From JABIRQ01 sp963583595 (GTDB lineage: Bacteria > Pseudomonadota > Alphaproteobacteria > CADEGL01), in contig CAUZWC010000042.1 in the NCBI GenBank assembly GCA_963583595.1, forward strand, positions 1 to 14,756: 14,756 nucleotides of DNA, read 5' to 3'. A model generated the notes under the pieces. It worked only from the letters and a program-made list of their open reading frames with translations. It was not told the DNA's origin and did no database searches. Positions 7,375-13,904 of this stretch are shown in pieces. The first letter of the stretch is position 1, and every line of letters starts with the position of its first letter. A program made the translations under genes and the position numbers.

Positions 7375-7378
7375 AAAC

Positions 7379-8491
7379 TTAGTCGAACACCACCACGCTG
7401 CGCGTCTCGACACCCTCGTCGAGCATGCGGAAGCCGTCGTTGATGAGCTCGAGCGGCATGGTCTCGCCGACCAGGGCGTCGAGGTCCAGCAGGCCCCGGC
7501 GGTAGAGGCCCAGGATCTGGTGAAAATCGCGCTCGGGCACGCCGCCGCCGTAATAGCTGCCGACGATCCGCTTCTGCTCGTCCGGCAGCAGGCGCGCGGG
7601 CAGGGTGACCGTCTCCTCCTTGCGCGCCTCGCCGACAGGCACCACGGTCCCGCCCCGCCGGGCCGAGTGATAGGCCTGCTCGATCGCCTCGGGCCGGCCG
7701 CTGCATTCGATCGTATAATCGGCGCCCCTGCCCTCGGTCAGCTCGCGGATCGCCGCGGGCACATCCTCGACCTCGCGCGGATTGACGAAATGGGTCGCCC
7801 CGAAACGCTTGGCCACCGCTTCCTTCTCGGGGTTCACATCAACCCCAATGATGATGGCCGGCCCGCGCACCTTGGCGCCCATCAGGGCGTTAAGCCCGAC
7901 CCCGCCGACCCCCCAGATCGCGACGCTGGAGCCGGCGCGCACATTCGCGTCGTTCACCGCCGCGCCGTAGCCGGTGGTCACAGCGCAGCCGACCAGGGCC
8001 GCGATGGTCGCCGGAATTTCTGGATGGATCGGCACGCAGCCGTTTTCGGGCACTACCATATGCTCGGCGAAGGAGGAGACCTGGGAGAAATGGTGAATTT
8101 TCTCGCCGCCCGGCGTGCGGATGCGGCCCGTGCCGTCCCACAGCGCACCGATGCCCGCCGCCTCGGTATAGGTGTCGCAGAGGGTCGGCCGGGCCTCGAG
8201 GCAATAGAAGCAATGGCCGCAATTGGGCGCCCAGGACAGCACGACCCGGTCGCCCGGCTTTACCCGCGTCACGCCTGGGCCGCATTTCACGACTTCGGCC
8301 GCCGCCTCATGGCCCAAGATCACCGGCAGATGGGGCCGGGCGAAGCCGCGCGCCGCCGACAGATCGCTGCGGCAGACACCGGTGGCGGTCATCCGCACCA
8401 GGACCTCGCGGTCCTTGGGGTCGTCGATCTCGACTTCCTCGATCACCAGGGGCTCGTTGATTCCGTAAAGCACGGCGGCTTTGGTTCGCAT
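7379..8491 (-). CDS. Zinc-dependent alcohol dehydrogenase (medium-chain family)
   Basis: The 370 residues are typical of class III/NDMA-type zinc alcohol dehydrogenases. The catalytic zinc ligands are C40 (V-C-R-S-D), H61 with E62 (G-H-E) and C169 (V-G-C-A-V-T-T-G). The structural zinc set is complete, C91, C94, C97 and C105. The nucleotide motif G-V-G-G-V-G is at about 194-199. The insert around G-A-L-W-D-G-T-G-R-I is typical of the long-chain branch of this family. It should oxidise an alcohol to an aldehyde with NAD or a bound cofactor. The ATG at 8491 has GAGGGAG as ribosome site. A broken GMC alcohol oxidoreductase remnant lies upstream on the same strand, so this may once have been a two-enzyme alcohol oxidation unit. 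Confidence 0.9.
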   Translation of the reverse strand: MRTKAAVLYGINEPLVIEEVEIDDPKDREVLVRMTATGVCRSDLSAARGFARPHLPVILGHEAAAEVVKCGPGVTRVKPGDRVVLSWAPNCGHCFYCLEARPTLCDTYTEAAGIGALWDGTGRIRTPGGEKIHHFSQVSSFAEHMVVPENGCVPIHPEIPATIAALVGCAVTTGYGAAVNDANVRAGSSVAIWGVGGVGLNALMGAKVRGPAIIIGVDVNPEKEAVAKRFGATHFVNPREVEDVPAAIRELTEGRGADYTIECSGRPEAIEQAYHSARRGGTVVPVGEARKEETVTLPARLLPDEQKRIVGSYYGGGVPERDFHQILGLYRRGLLDLDALVGETMPLELINDGFRMLDEGVETRSVVVFD

Positions 8492-8583
8492 TGCCGTCTC
8501 CCTCTAGATGTTGCTGTCAGAGTCCTTCGAATCGAATGCTTGCCGGACGTTCCCGCGCCTCGGGTTCGCCTGCCATGACGCTA

Positions 8584-8829
8584 CTACGCCGTTGCCAGGA
8601 TGTGATCGCTCATCTTCTCGGCGATCATGATCGTCGGCAAGTTGGGGTTGGCATGCGGCGTCGCGGGCATGACCGAGGCGTCGACCACCCGCAGCCTCTG
8701 CCACGCCGTAGACGCGCCCGGCCGGGGCGCGAAGTGCTCTCCTTTCACGGCGACCCAAAAGGCATAGAACTCCTGCAGGCGAGGCGTGTTCACCTCTTCC
8801 AGAGGTATCCTGACGTTTGGAATCATCAT
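8584..8829 (-). pseudogene. GMC oxidoreductase C-terminal remnant
   Basis: The open frame of 81 codons ends with the GMC family C-terminus: R-L-R-V-V-D-A-S-V-M-P, then N-P-N-L-P-T-I-M-I-A-E-K. GMC enzymes (choline dehydrogenase type) have about 500-600 residues, so nearly everything is missing, including the FAD domain and the catalytic H-P-V-G region. Just before the motif, another frame reads G-R-V-Y-G-V, the usual preceding residues, so there is also a frameshift near 8697-8705. The first 30 or so codons (P-R-L-Q-E-F-Y-A-F-W) do not look like GMC and faintly resemble the start of a PAS_5-type protein, so the apparent ORF may join two unrelated scraps. The apparent start codons lie in a short tandem repeat. 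It is very unlikely to be functional. Confidence 0.7.
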
Positions 8830-8890
8830 AGGCGAATCATCATGACCGAATCATCATCGATGAATTGTTACGAGCGAATGATCACGGGCA
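8821..8890. repeat. 14-bp-period tandem repeat
   Basis: AATCATCAT occurs at 8821, 8835 and 8849, exactly 14 bases apart, with the remaining five bases ending in RRSCG-like sequence in two of the three units. Two weaker units, beginning AATTGTTAC and AATGATCAC, follow in phase at 8863 and 8877. The stretch is AT-richer than its surroundings and lies between the GMC remnant and the second dioxygenase gene. It could be an operator array, a replication slippage product or chance. Confidence 0.6.
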
Positions 8891-8943
8891 AACCGTTCGG
8901 GCACCCAATCCTTGGAGCGTCACACTGAATTCCACCATCGCCC

Positions 8944-9819
8944 TTATCCGTAGCCCGCCAGAGTCGAGCGATCGGCAACCGCCCTGGCCGCTTCGTCGGA
9001 CGCCTCGATTTCCTCCGCGCTCCGGCCGAGTGCGGCGACGCGCGGATCCTCCAACGCTGTCTCGCCCAATATGCGTCCATGCACGGCATAGCCGATCAGG
9101 TTCTGCAAAGGCAGCGGCAACTCGCGCGCAAGTTCGAGCGGCACGGCCAGATACTGATTTTCGATCTGGCGAAGCCAGCCGAGGGCGTGGTTGAAGGAGA
9201 TGCCGATCCGGACCGAATCCGCGGTGACATTGGCGCCGCCGCCGTGCAGCACCGAGCCGTGATGCAGCAGCACGTCGCCCTTGGCCATTTCGGCCGCCAC
9301 CACCTCTTCCGCCCGCGCCACACGGTCGCGCGGCCAGCGATGGCTGCCCGGCACGATGCGGGTCGCCCCGTTCGCTTCGGTGAATTCGGAGGCCGCCCAC
9401 ATGCCGATGAAAGACCACTCGGCGCCGGGCTCGCGCGGCCAGGCCCAGACCTCGTCGTCGCGGTGCAGCGGCTGCGCGGTTTCGCCCGGGCCGAGCAGGA
9501 TCAGTTGGGTGTAATTGAGTTGGATGCGCCGGCAATGCGGCCGCAGCGCGTGCTCGGCGAGGGCCAAGCAGGCCTCGTCGAGGATCAGTTCGCGGAACGT
9601 CGCTGAACGGGCGATCAAACCGCCGACCCGCCTCGTCGCGCGACCGCGAAAATCATCCAGATCGGTCCTTGCGGTATCCCACCACGGGCGCAGTTCCGCG
9701 ACCACGCGATCCATCCCGCCCGGATCGGCACGGCCTGTCAGGATGACCGCACCGTCCCGATCCATTGCAGCCAATGCCGCGGCGGCGCCTGCTGCGCCGT
9801 CAACCCGCCGAATCCCCAC
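8944..9819 (-). CDS. Phytanoyl-CoA dioxygenase (PhyH) family oxygenase, second copy
   Basis: This encodes 291 residues starting at a GTG at 9819, which has an excellent GGGAGGGG ribosome site six bases upstream and no better start nearby. The Fe(II) ligands are H119 and D121 (L-H-R-D-D) and H192 (V-L-H-G-G-G), and R204 follows (D-S-V-R-I) for 2-oxoglutarate. P-G-S-H near 157-160 matches the family. The N-terminal 80 residues are more variable. Sequence similarity to the other PhyH gene is limited to these motifs, so they are distant paralogues with different substrates. No obvious pathway partner is adjacent: a tRNA lies upstream and a GMC remnant downstream. The enzyme is probably active, substrate unknown. 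Confidence 0.85.
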   Translation of the reverse strand: MGIRRVDGAAGAAAALAAMDRDGAVILTGRADPGGMDRVVAELRPWWDTARTDLDDFRGRATRRVGGLIARSATFRELILDEACLALAEHALRPHCRRIQLNYTQLILLGPGETAQPLHRDDEVWAWPREPGAEWSFIGMWAASEFTEANGATRIVPGSHRWPRDRVARAEEVVAAEMAKGDVLLHHGSVLHGGGANVTADSVRIGISFNHALGWLRQIENQYLAVPLELARELPLPLQNLIGYAVHGRILGETALEDPRVAALGRSAEEIEASDEAARAVADRSTLAGYG

Positions 9820-9895
9820 GCTGTTCCCCTCCCAGACAAGGGCAGCCTATAGAAGCTCCGCGCTCTGGAAAACATGGGGCTTGCGAGGAGGCGGA

Positions 9896-9973
9896 TGGGG
9901 TGGGCGACGGGACTTGAACCCGCGGCCTCTAGATCCACAATCTAGTGCTCTAACCACCTGAGCTACGCCCACC
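9896..9973 (-). tRNA. tRNA-His (anticodon GTG)
   Basis: On the minus strand the sequence folds as a complete cloverleaf: acceptor GTGGGCG paired with CGCCCAC, D-arm GCTC...GAGC, anticodon stem CTAGA/TCTAG with loop TTGTGGA, and T-arm GCGGG-TTCAAGT-CCCGT. The anticodon GTG reads His codons. The extra G at the 5' end (9973) facing discriminator C73 (9899) is the hallmark of tRNA-His, and the CCA tail is encoded (9896-9898). Confidence 0.97.
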
Positions 9974-9999
9974 ATCCGCCAACTTCTGGCGAGGGGCGT

Positions 10000-10028
10000 G
10001 ATGTAGCCCCGACGGTGGTTTCCGTCAA
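10000..10028 (-). promoter_or_regulatory. Sigma-70-type promoter of tRNA-His
   Basis: On the minus strand TTGACG (10023-10028) and TACATC (10000-10005) are separated by exactly 17 bases, a close match to a housekeeping promoter. Transcription would begin near 9992, about 20 bases before the tRNA, which fits a tRNA leader. Confidence 0.65.
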
Positions 10029-10177
10029 GCCGCACCGTCCTCGGGCGCTATTCCCTCTGTCCGTGGGCGTTTGTCCTATGACGCGGCACAGCGCTCCGCC
10101 GCGTGGTTGGTTTCCCAGGCTAGTCGCGAACCGCGTGTGCGAATCGTGAGCGACACCAACAAGGATGGAGCCAAGCA

Positions 10178-10315
10178 ATGAATCGTGGCCTGTATTTCGT
10201 GGTCGGCGCCCTGGTCGTGGCCGTGGTCGTCATCGGCTATGTCCTGTTAGGACCCGGCGGCGGCGATAGCACCAAGGACGTCGATATCAAGATCGAAGCG
10301 CCCGCCAAGGAATAG
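10178..10315 (+). CDS. Small single-pass membrane protein, 45 residues
   Basis: A short gene with AGGATGGAG seven bases before the ATG. It encodes M-N-R-G-L-Y-F followed by a strongly hydrophobic segment (residues about 6-25, rich in V, A, I, L), a G-P-G-G-G-D turn, and a charged tail ending E-A-P-A-K-E. This is the pattern of a one-pass inner-membrane microprotein with a short N-terminus and a soluble C-terminus of about 20 residues. I do not recognise a named family, though similar small proteins occur in related bacteria. It ends 37 bp from the convergent aminotransferase. The good ribosome site and clean frame favour a real gene, function unknown. Confidence 0.7.
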   Translation: MNRGLYFVVGALVVAVVVIGYVLLGPGGGDSTKDVDIKIEAPAKE

Positions 10316-10352
10316 CCAGGGAAGGAATAATCTGGCGGGACGCCTCACCCCG

Positions 10353-11519
10353 CTATCCCCGTGCGAAATGCCGGGCCAGGCGGTCGGCCGCCTCGTCCAG
10401 GGACTCGTCGTATTTGCAGAAAGAGAAGCGGACATACTGGTCCGGCGCCTTGCCGCTTTCGTAGAGCGCGCTATAGGGAATCGCCGCCACCCCCGCCTCC
10501 TCCGCGATATGCCGGCAGAATTCCACATCGGTGCCGTTGAAACCGACCGAGCGGATATCCGCGGACAGAAAGATCGTCGCCTCGCAGGGCAGGGTTTCCA
10601 TGCCCATACGGTTCAACGCCCCGGCGAAACGGTCGCGCTTGGCCTGCAGATCCGCGCTCAGCCCATGGAAATACTCGTCCGGCTTGCCCAGGCCATGGGC
10701 GATGCCGAGTTGCAGATTCCCCGGCGTCGAGAAGATCATGTACTGGTGCATTTTGATCGAGGACACCAGGGTCTCGGCCTGGGCCGCCATGAAGCCGACC
10801 TTCCAACCCGTGACCGAAAAGATCTTACCTGCCGAACCAACGCGGACCGTGCGCTCCGCCATGCCCGGCAGGGTCGAGAGCGGGATGTGTTTCCGGTCGT
10901 CGAAGGTGTGGTGCTCGTAGACCTCGTCCGAAAGGGCATAGCAGTCATAGCGCAGGCACAGTTCGGCGATCTTCTCGAGATCCTTCTGGCCGAAGATCTT
11001 GCCCGTCGGGTTCATCGGCGTGTTCAGCAGGATCATCTTGGTGCGCGGGCTGAACGCGGCTTCCAGCGTGGCATGGTCCAACTCCCAGCCCGGCGGCTGA
11101 AGCTGGACGTATTTCGGCACGCCGCCGGCGCGCCGAACCATGGGAACATAGATGTTGAAGACCGGCTCGATCATGACGACCTCGTCGCCCGGCTCGATCA
11201 GGCCGAAGATCGCGACGGCCAGCGCCTCGGTCGCGCCGCAGGTGATCAGCACCTCGCTCTGCCAGTCGTAATCGACGCCATAGAAGCGCCGGTCGTGATC
11301 GGCGACGGCCTGGCATAGTTCGGGCACGCCGAGCGAGCGGGGATACTGGTTCGCCCCCTTCTGCGTCGCCTCGATGGCGACCCGCCGCACCTCCTCGTCG
11401 CCGTCCCCGTCGGGGAAGCCCTGACCGAGATTGACCGCGTTATGCTCCACCGCCAGGCGCGACATCTCGGCAAAGACCGAGGCCGGATTGCCCATGACGA
11501 CCGAATTGGCGGGTTTCAT
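10353..11519 (-). CDS. Class I/II PLP-dependent aminotransferase (kynurenine/methionine aminotransferase-like)
   Basis: This encodes 388 residues from the ATG at 11519, chosen because GAGGGAG lies eight bases upstream; a longer in-frame start at 11558 adds only unrelated residues. The family marks are N-L-G-Q-G-F-P-D-G (30-38), N-P-T-G (170-173), the D-E-V-Y segment with PLP-binding D198, and the PLP Schiff-base lysine K232 in G-S-A-G-K-I-F-S-V-T-G-W-K. G-Q-G-F-P and the lysine context resemble the kynurenine/glutamine transaminase K and methionine aminotransferase subgroup. It moves an amino group between an amino acid and a 2-oxo acid in the cytosol. It diverges from a second aminotransferase, and the 263-bp gap holds a repeat. 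Confidence 0.9.
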   Translation of the reverse strand: MKPANSVVMGNPASVFAEMSRLAVEHNAVNLGQGFPDGDGDEEVRRVAIEATQKGANQYPRSLGVPELCQAVADHDRRFYGVDYDWQSEVLITCGATEALAVAIFGLIEPGDEVVMIEPVFNIYVPMVRRAGGVPKYVQLQPPGWELDHATLEAAFSPRTKMILLNTPMNPTGKIFGQKDLEKIAELCLRYDCYALSDEVYEHHTFDDRKHIPLSTLPGMAERTVRVGSAGKIFSVTGWKVGFMAAQAETLVSSIKMHQYMIFSTPGNLQLGIAHGLGKPDEYFHGLSADLQAKRDRFAGALNRMGMETLPCEATIFLSADIRSVGFNGTDVEFCRHIAEEAGVAAIPYSALYESGKAPDQYVRFSFCKYDESLDEAADRLARHFARG

Positions 11520-11637
11520 GCCTGTCGCTCCCTCACCGCTCGAAACACGGCAAAGCATGTAGCACGGCCAGCGCGCGATTGTCCCGGCCGCCGGGCTTGG
11601 GCATCATCGCTGGTGGAAGAGCTGGTGCGCCGCCGCT

Positions 11638-11745
11638 CGCCCTTCGAGACCCGGAGCTCCGCCCCGCTCCTCAAGGTGAGGTCCAAAGGCAAGCGGCACT
11701 CCGTTCCTCATCCTGAGGAGGCCCGCAGGGCTGTCTCGAAGAATG
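11638..11745. repeat. Family B intergenic inverted repeat, copy 1
   Basis: Two inverted arms of about 40 bases lie at 11638-11681 and 11706-11745, separated by 24 bases. Both share CCTCAYCYTGAGGAG at one end and GTCTCGAAG at the other, read in opposite directions. The arm pair recurs near 12978-13077. The element shares its TCGAAG and CTCAGGATGAGG core with family A. It lies in the divergent region between two aminotransferase genes, about 40 bases before the plus-strand start. Confidence 0.75.
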
Positions 11746-11782
11746 TGGCGGCGATCGGCCGAAAGAGGGAGAAAAAAAGACC

Positions 11783-12949
11783 ATGATCCAACTCGCCAAG
11801 CGCATGGACAGCCTGGGCACCGAAACGGCCTTCGAGGTGCTGGCCCGAGCCAACGCCCTCGCCGCCCAGGGCAAATCGATCATCAACCTGGGCATCGGCC
11901 AGCCCGATTTCAAAACTCCCGCCCATGTGGTTGAGGCCGGGCGCAAGGCCCTGGCCGACGGTCATCACGGCTATACCCCCGCCAACGGCATCCCACGCCT
12001 GCGCGAGGCGGTGGCCGCCGATATCGCCAGATACCGCAAGGTCGAGATCGACCCGGGCAATGTCCTGATCGTGCCCGGCGGCAAGGTCACGATGTTCTTC
12101 GCCATCCTGATGTTTGGCGAGCCGGGCGCGGAGATCATGTATCCCAATCCCGGCTTCCCAATCTACGAATCGGTGATCCGCTTCTCGGGCGCCGAGCCCG
12201 TGCCGATCGATCTGCACGAGGCCAACGGTTTCGCGTTCGACGCCGAGGAGGTGCTGTCCAAGATCACCCCGGCGACCCGGCTGATGATCCTCAACTCCCC
12301 GGCCAACCCGACGGGCGGCGTGGTGCCGCGCGCCCAGCTCGACAAGCTGGCCGCTGGCCTGGCCGACCATCCCCAGGTCTGCATCCTCTCGGACGAGATC
12401 TATGGCCGCATCCTTTACGACAAGCATGAGCATGTCAGCCTGCTCGAATACGAGGCATTGCGCGAGCGCACTATCCTGCTCGACGGCTGGTCCAAGACCT
12501 ATGCCATGACCGGCTGGCGTATGGGCTATTCGGTCTGGCCCAAGGCGCTCTTTCCCCATGCTGAGCGCCTGGCGATCAACTGCCATTCCTGCGTCAACGC
12601 TTCTGCGCAATATGCCGGCGTCGCAGCGCTCGAAGGCCCCCAGGACGCGGTCGACGAGATGGTAACGGCCTTCGCCGAACGACGGCAGGTGATCGTCTCG
12701 GGCCTCAACCAGATTCCGGGCTTCCGCTGCGTCGAGCCGGGCGGCGCCTTCTACGCCTTTCCAAATATCGAGGGCACGGGCTTTACGGCCAAGGAACTGC
12801 AAAACAAGCTGCTCGACGAGGCCGGCATCGCCACTGTGGCTGGCACCAGCTTCGGCGGCTTTGGCGAGGGCTATATCCGCTTCTCTTATGCCGCCAGCCG
12901 CGCCGAGATCGAAGAGGCGTTGCAGCGAATCAAGGATTGTTTGCGGTAG
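11783..12949 (+). CDS. Class I PLP-dependent aminotransferase (aspartate aminotransferase-like)
   Basis: The 388 residues follow the AspB-like aminotransferase layout: N-L-G-I-G-Q-P-D-F (35-43), a Y-T-P-A-N-G segment (64-69), N-P-T-G (175-178), S-D-E-I-Y (203-207), and the PLP lysine K238 in G-W-S-K-T-Y-A-M-T-G-W-R-M-G-Y. The C-terminal R-F-S-Y is the conserved carboxylate-binding region. It should transfer amino groups using aspartate, an aromatic or another amino acid as donor. The ATG at 11783 follows GAGGGAG with an A-rich spacer. It is distinct in sequence from the divergent minus-strand aminotransferase, so the pair is probably not a recent duplication. Substrate cannot be read from the sequence. 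Confidence 0.9.
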   Translation: MIQLAKRMDSLGTETAFEVLARANALAAQGKSIINLGIGQPDFKTPAHVVEAGRKALADGHHGYTPANGIPRLREAVAADIARYRKVEIDPGNVLIVPGGKVTMFFAILMFGEPGAEIMYPNPGFPIYESVIRFSGAEPVPIDLHEANGFAFDAEEVLSKITPATRLMILNSPANPTGGVVPRAQLDKLAAGLADHPQVCILSDEIYGRILYDKHEHVSLLEYEALRERTILLDGWSKTYAMTGWRMGYSVWPKALFPHAERLAINCHSCVNASAQYAGVAALEGPQDAVDEMVTAFAERRQVIVSGLNQIPGFRCVEPGGAFYAFPNIEGTGFTAKELQNKLLDEAGIATVAGTSFGGFGEGYIRFSYAASRAEIEEALQRIKDCLR

Positions 12950-12977
12950 CGGGGTGTCGGAAAGGCGTCGTGCCGAT

Positions 12978-13077
12978 CATCCTTCGAGGCGCGCGCTTGC
13001 ACGTGCTCTCCAGAATGAGGAAACAGTGGATTAACCTCACCCTGAGGAGGCCTTCGGGGGCGTCTCGAAGGGTCTGG
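12978..13077. repeat. Family B intergenic inverted repeat, copy 2
   Basis: Inverted arms lie at 12978-13020 (CATCCTTCGAGG ... AATGAGG) and 13035-13077 (CCTCACCCTGAGGAGG ... GTCTCGAAGG), 14 bases apart. This matches the arrangement near 11638 with weaker identity in the first arm. It sits between two plus-strand genes, 29 bases after the aminotransferase stop, and could act as a 3' hairpin for that transcript. Confidence 0.7.
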
Positions 13078-13144
13078 ACGCCGGGCTTTGGTAACCTGCT
13101 GGGATGGCGCCCAGTCCCTCCCTCTCTCGAGAAGGAGTCCTGTC

Positions 13145-13450
13145 ATGACCCCCGCTGCGTTGAGCAGCCTGCCCTTCCCCCTCACCGCCCTGTTCGGGGG
13201 CCTCTTCGCTCTTCTGTCCACCGTCTTTTGCGCCCTCGTCCTGATGGCCGTGATCGAGCTGAACGGCGCCGAGGATTGGATGCTCTGGGCGATAGGCGCC
13301 CTGCTCGTCGGCGGCCAGTTGCTTCATTTTTACGGCCTCGATCCGAACAAGGGCGCGACAGCGGGCCGGGTCGCTGGGATCGGCGCCAACCTGATCGCCA
13401 TCGTGGGCGGCGGCGTGGTCGCGATTCTGCGATTCCACAGCGCAGCCTGA
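13145..13450 (+). CDS. Small membrane protein, 101 residues
   Basis: The ATG at 13145 is chosen because GAAGGAG lies seven bases upstream; an in-frame start at 13088 lacks a ribosome site and overlaps a repeat-rich region. The protein has about three hydrophobic segments (residues roughly 9-35, 43-60 and 72-95), a short polar loop G-A-E-D-W and a G-L-D-P-N-K-G loop. It is probably an inner-membrane protein. I do not recognise a family. The next gene begins only five bases after its stop, so the two are likely to be co-transcribed and translationally coupled, but that gene is broken. Confidence 0.75.
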   Translation: MTPAALSSLPFPLTALFGGLFALLSTVFCALVLMAVIELNGAEDWMLWAIGALLVGGQLLHFYGLDPNKGATAGRVAGIGANLIAIVGGGVVAILRFHSAA

Positions 13451-13455
13451 GGCCG

Positions 13456-13839
13456 ATGGCGAAAATCTCCCCTGCCCTCGACCGCGCCCTTTGATTGCTG
13501 CTGCCCCTGGGCGACGCGCGACCGCGCGCCTTGTTCGGCGGCTGTGGGCTCTATCTCGGCGGGGTGATGTTCGCCCTGATCACCTATGAGACGGCTTATC
13601 TGAAGGTGGACGCGCAAACGAGGGACGCCTTCGCCACCGCCGGCGGCGCGCCCTTCGAATACGAGCGCGAGGACCGCAAACCTATCGAAATGTCATACTG
13701 GACCCTGCCCGAAGACCATACGGCGGACTGCGCCGCCCTCCTCCCCTGGGCCGAACGCGCCATCGCCGCGGCCCGGCGCAACGCGGCGAAGGAGCGGAGC
13801 GGGCGCGGCGTCACGAAACGGCAACCGGCGCGCGGTTGA
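13456..13839 (+). pseudogene. TfoX N-terminal domain protein interrupted by an in-frame TGA
   Basis: From the ATG at 13456 the frame reads M-A-K-I-S-P-A-L-D-R-A-L, then TGA (13492-13494), then continues in the same frame as L-L-L-P-L-G-D and a typical TfoX-N domain: L-F-G-G-C-G-L-Y-L-G-G-V-M-F-A-L-I, Y-L-K-V-D, Y-W-T-L-P-E-D and W-A-E-R-A-I-A-A-A-R-R. The family normally starts about 25 residues before F-G-G-x-G-L-Y, matching 13456. A single change from CGA (Arg) or TGG (Trp) would explain the stop. A start at the TTG after it would give 114 residues, but no ribosome site is visible. TfoX-N proteins are small and of unknown function outside competence regulation in Gammaproteobacteria. The gene lies five bases after the membrane protein gene. 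Confidence 0.75.
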
Positions 13840-13904
13840 TCTGTCACGCGGCGGGGCAAGACTGCCGCTCTACAAACTCGCCGCATCGGCCCCATATCCA
13901 ACCT

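Noticed and set aside
7520..8578. A 352-codon plus-strand open frame opposite the alcohol dehydrogenase gene
   Set aside because: It is a GC-rich antisense shadow; the minus-strand frame has complete zinc-binding motifs and a ribosome site.
8821..8890. CRISPR array
   Set aside because: Units are 14 bp with no spacers of 30 or so bases and no cas genes nearby.
11708..12802. A 364-codon minus-strand open frame opposite the aspartate aminotransferase-like gene
   Set aside because: Antisense shadow; the plus strand has N-P-T-G and the PLP lysine in order.
10353..12949. Recent duplication of two aminotransferases
   Set aside because: They share only family motifs and belong to different subgroups.
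13492..13494. TGA read as selenocysteine or tryptophan in the TfoX gene
   Set aside because: No selenocysteine hairpin is evident just after it, the family has no such residue there, and TGA is the normal stop of other genes here, such as those ending at 676 and 13450.
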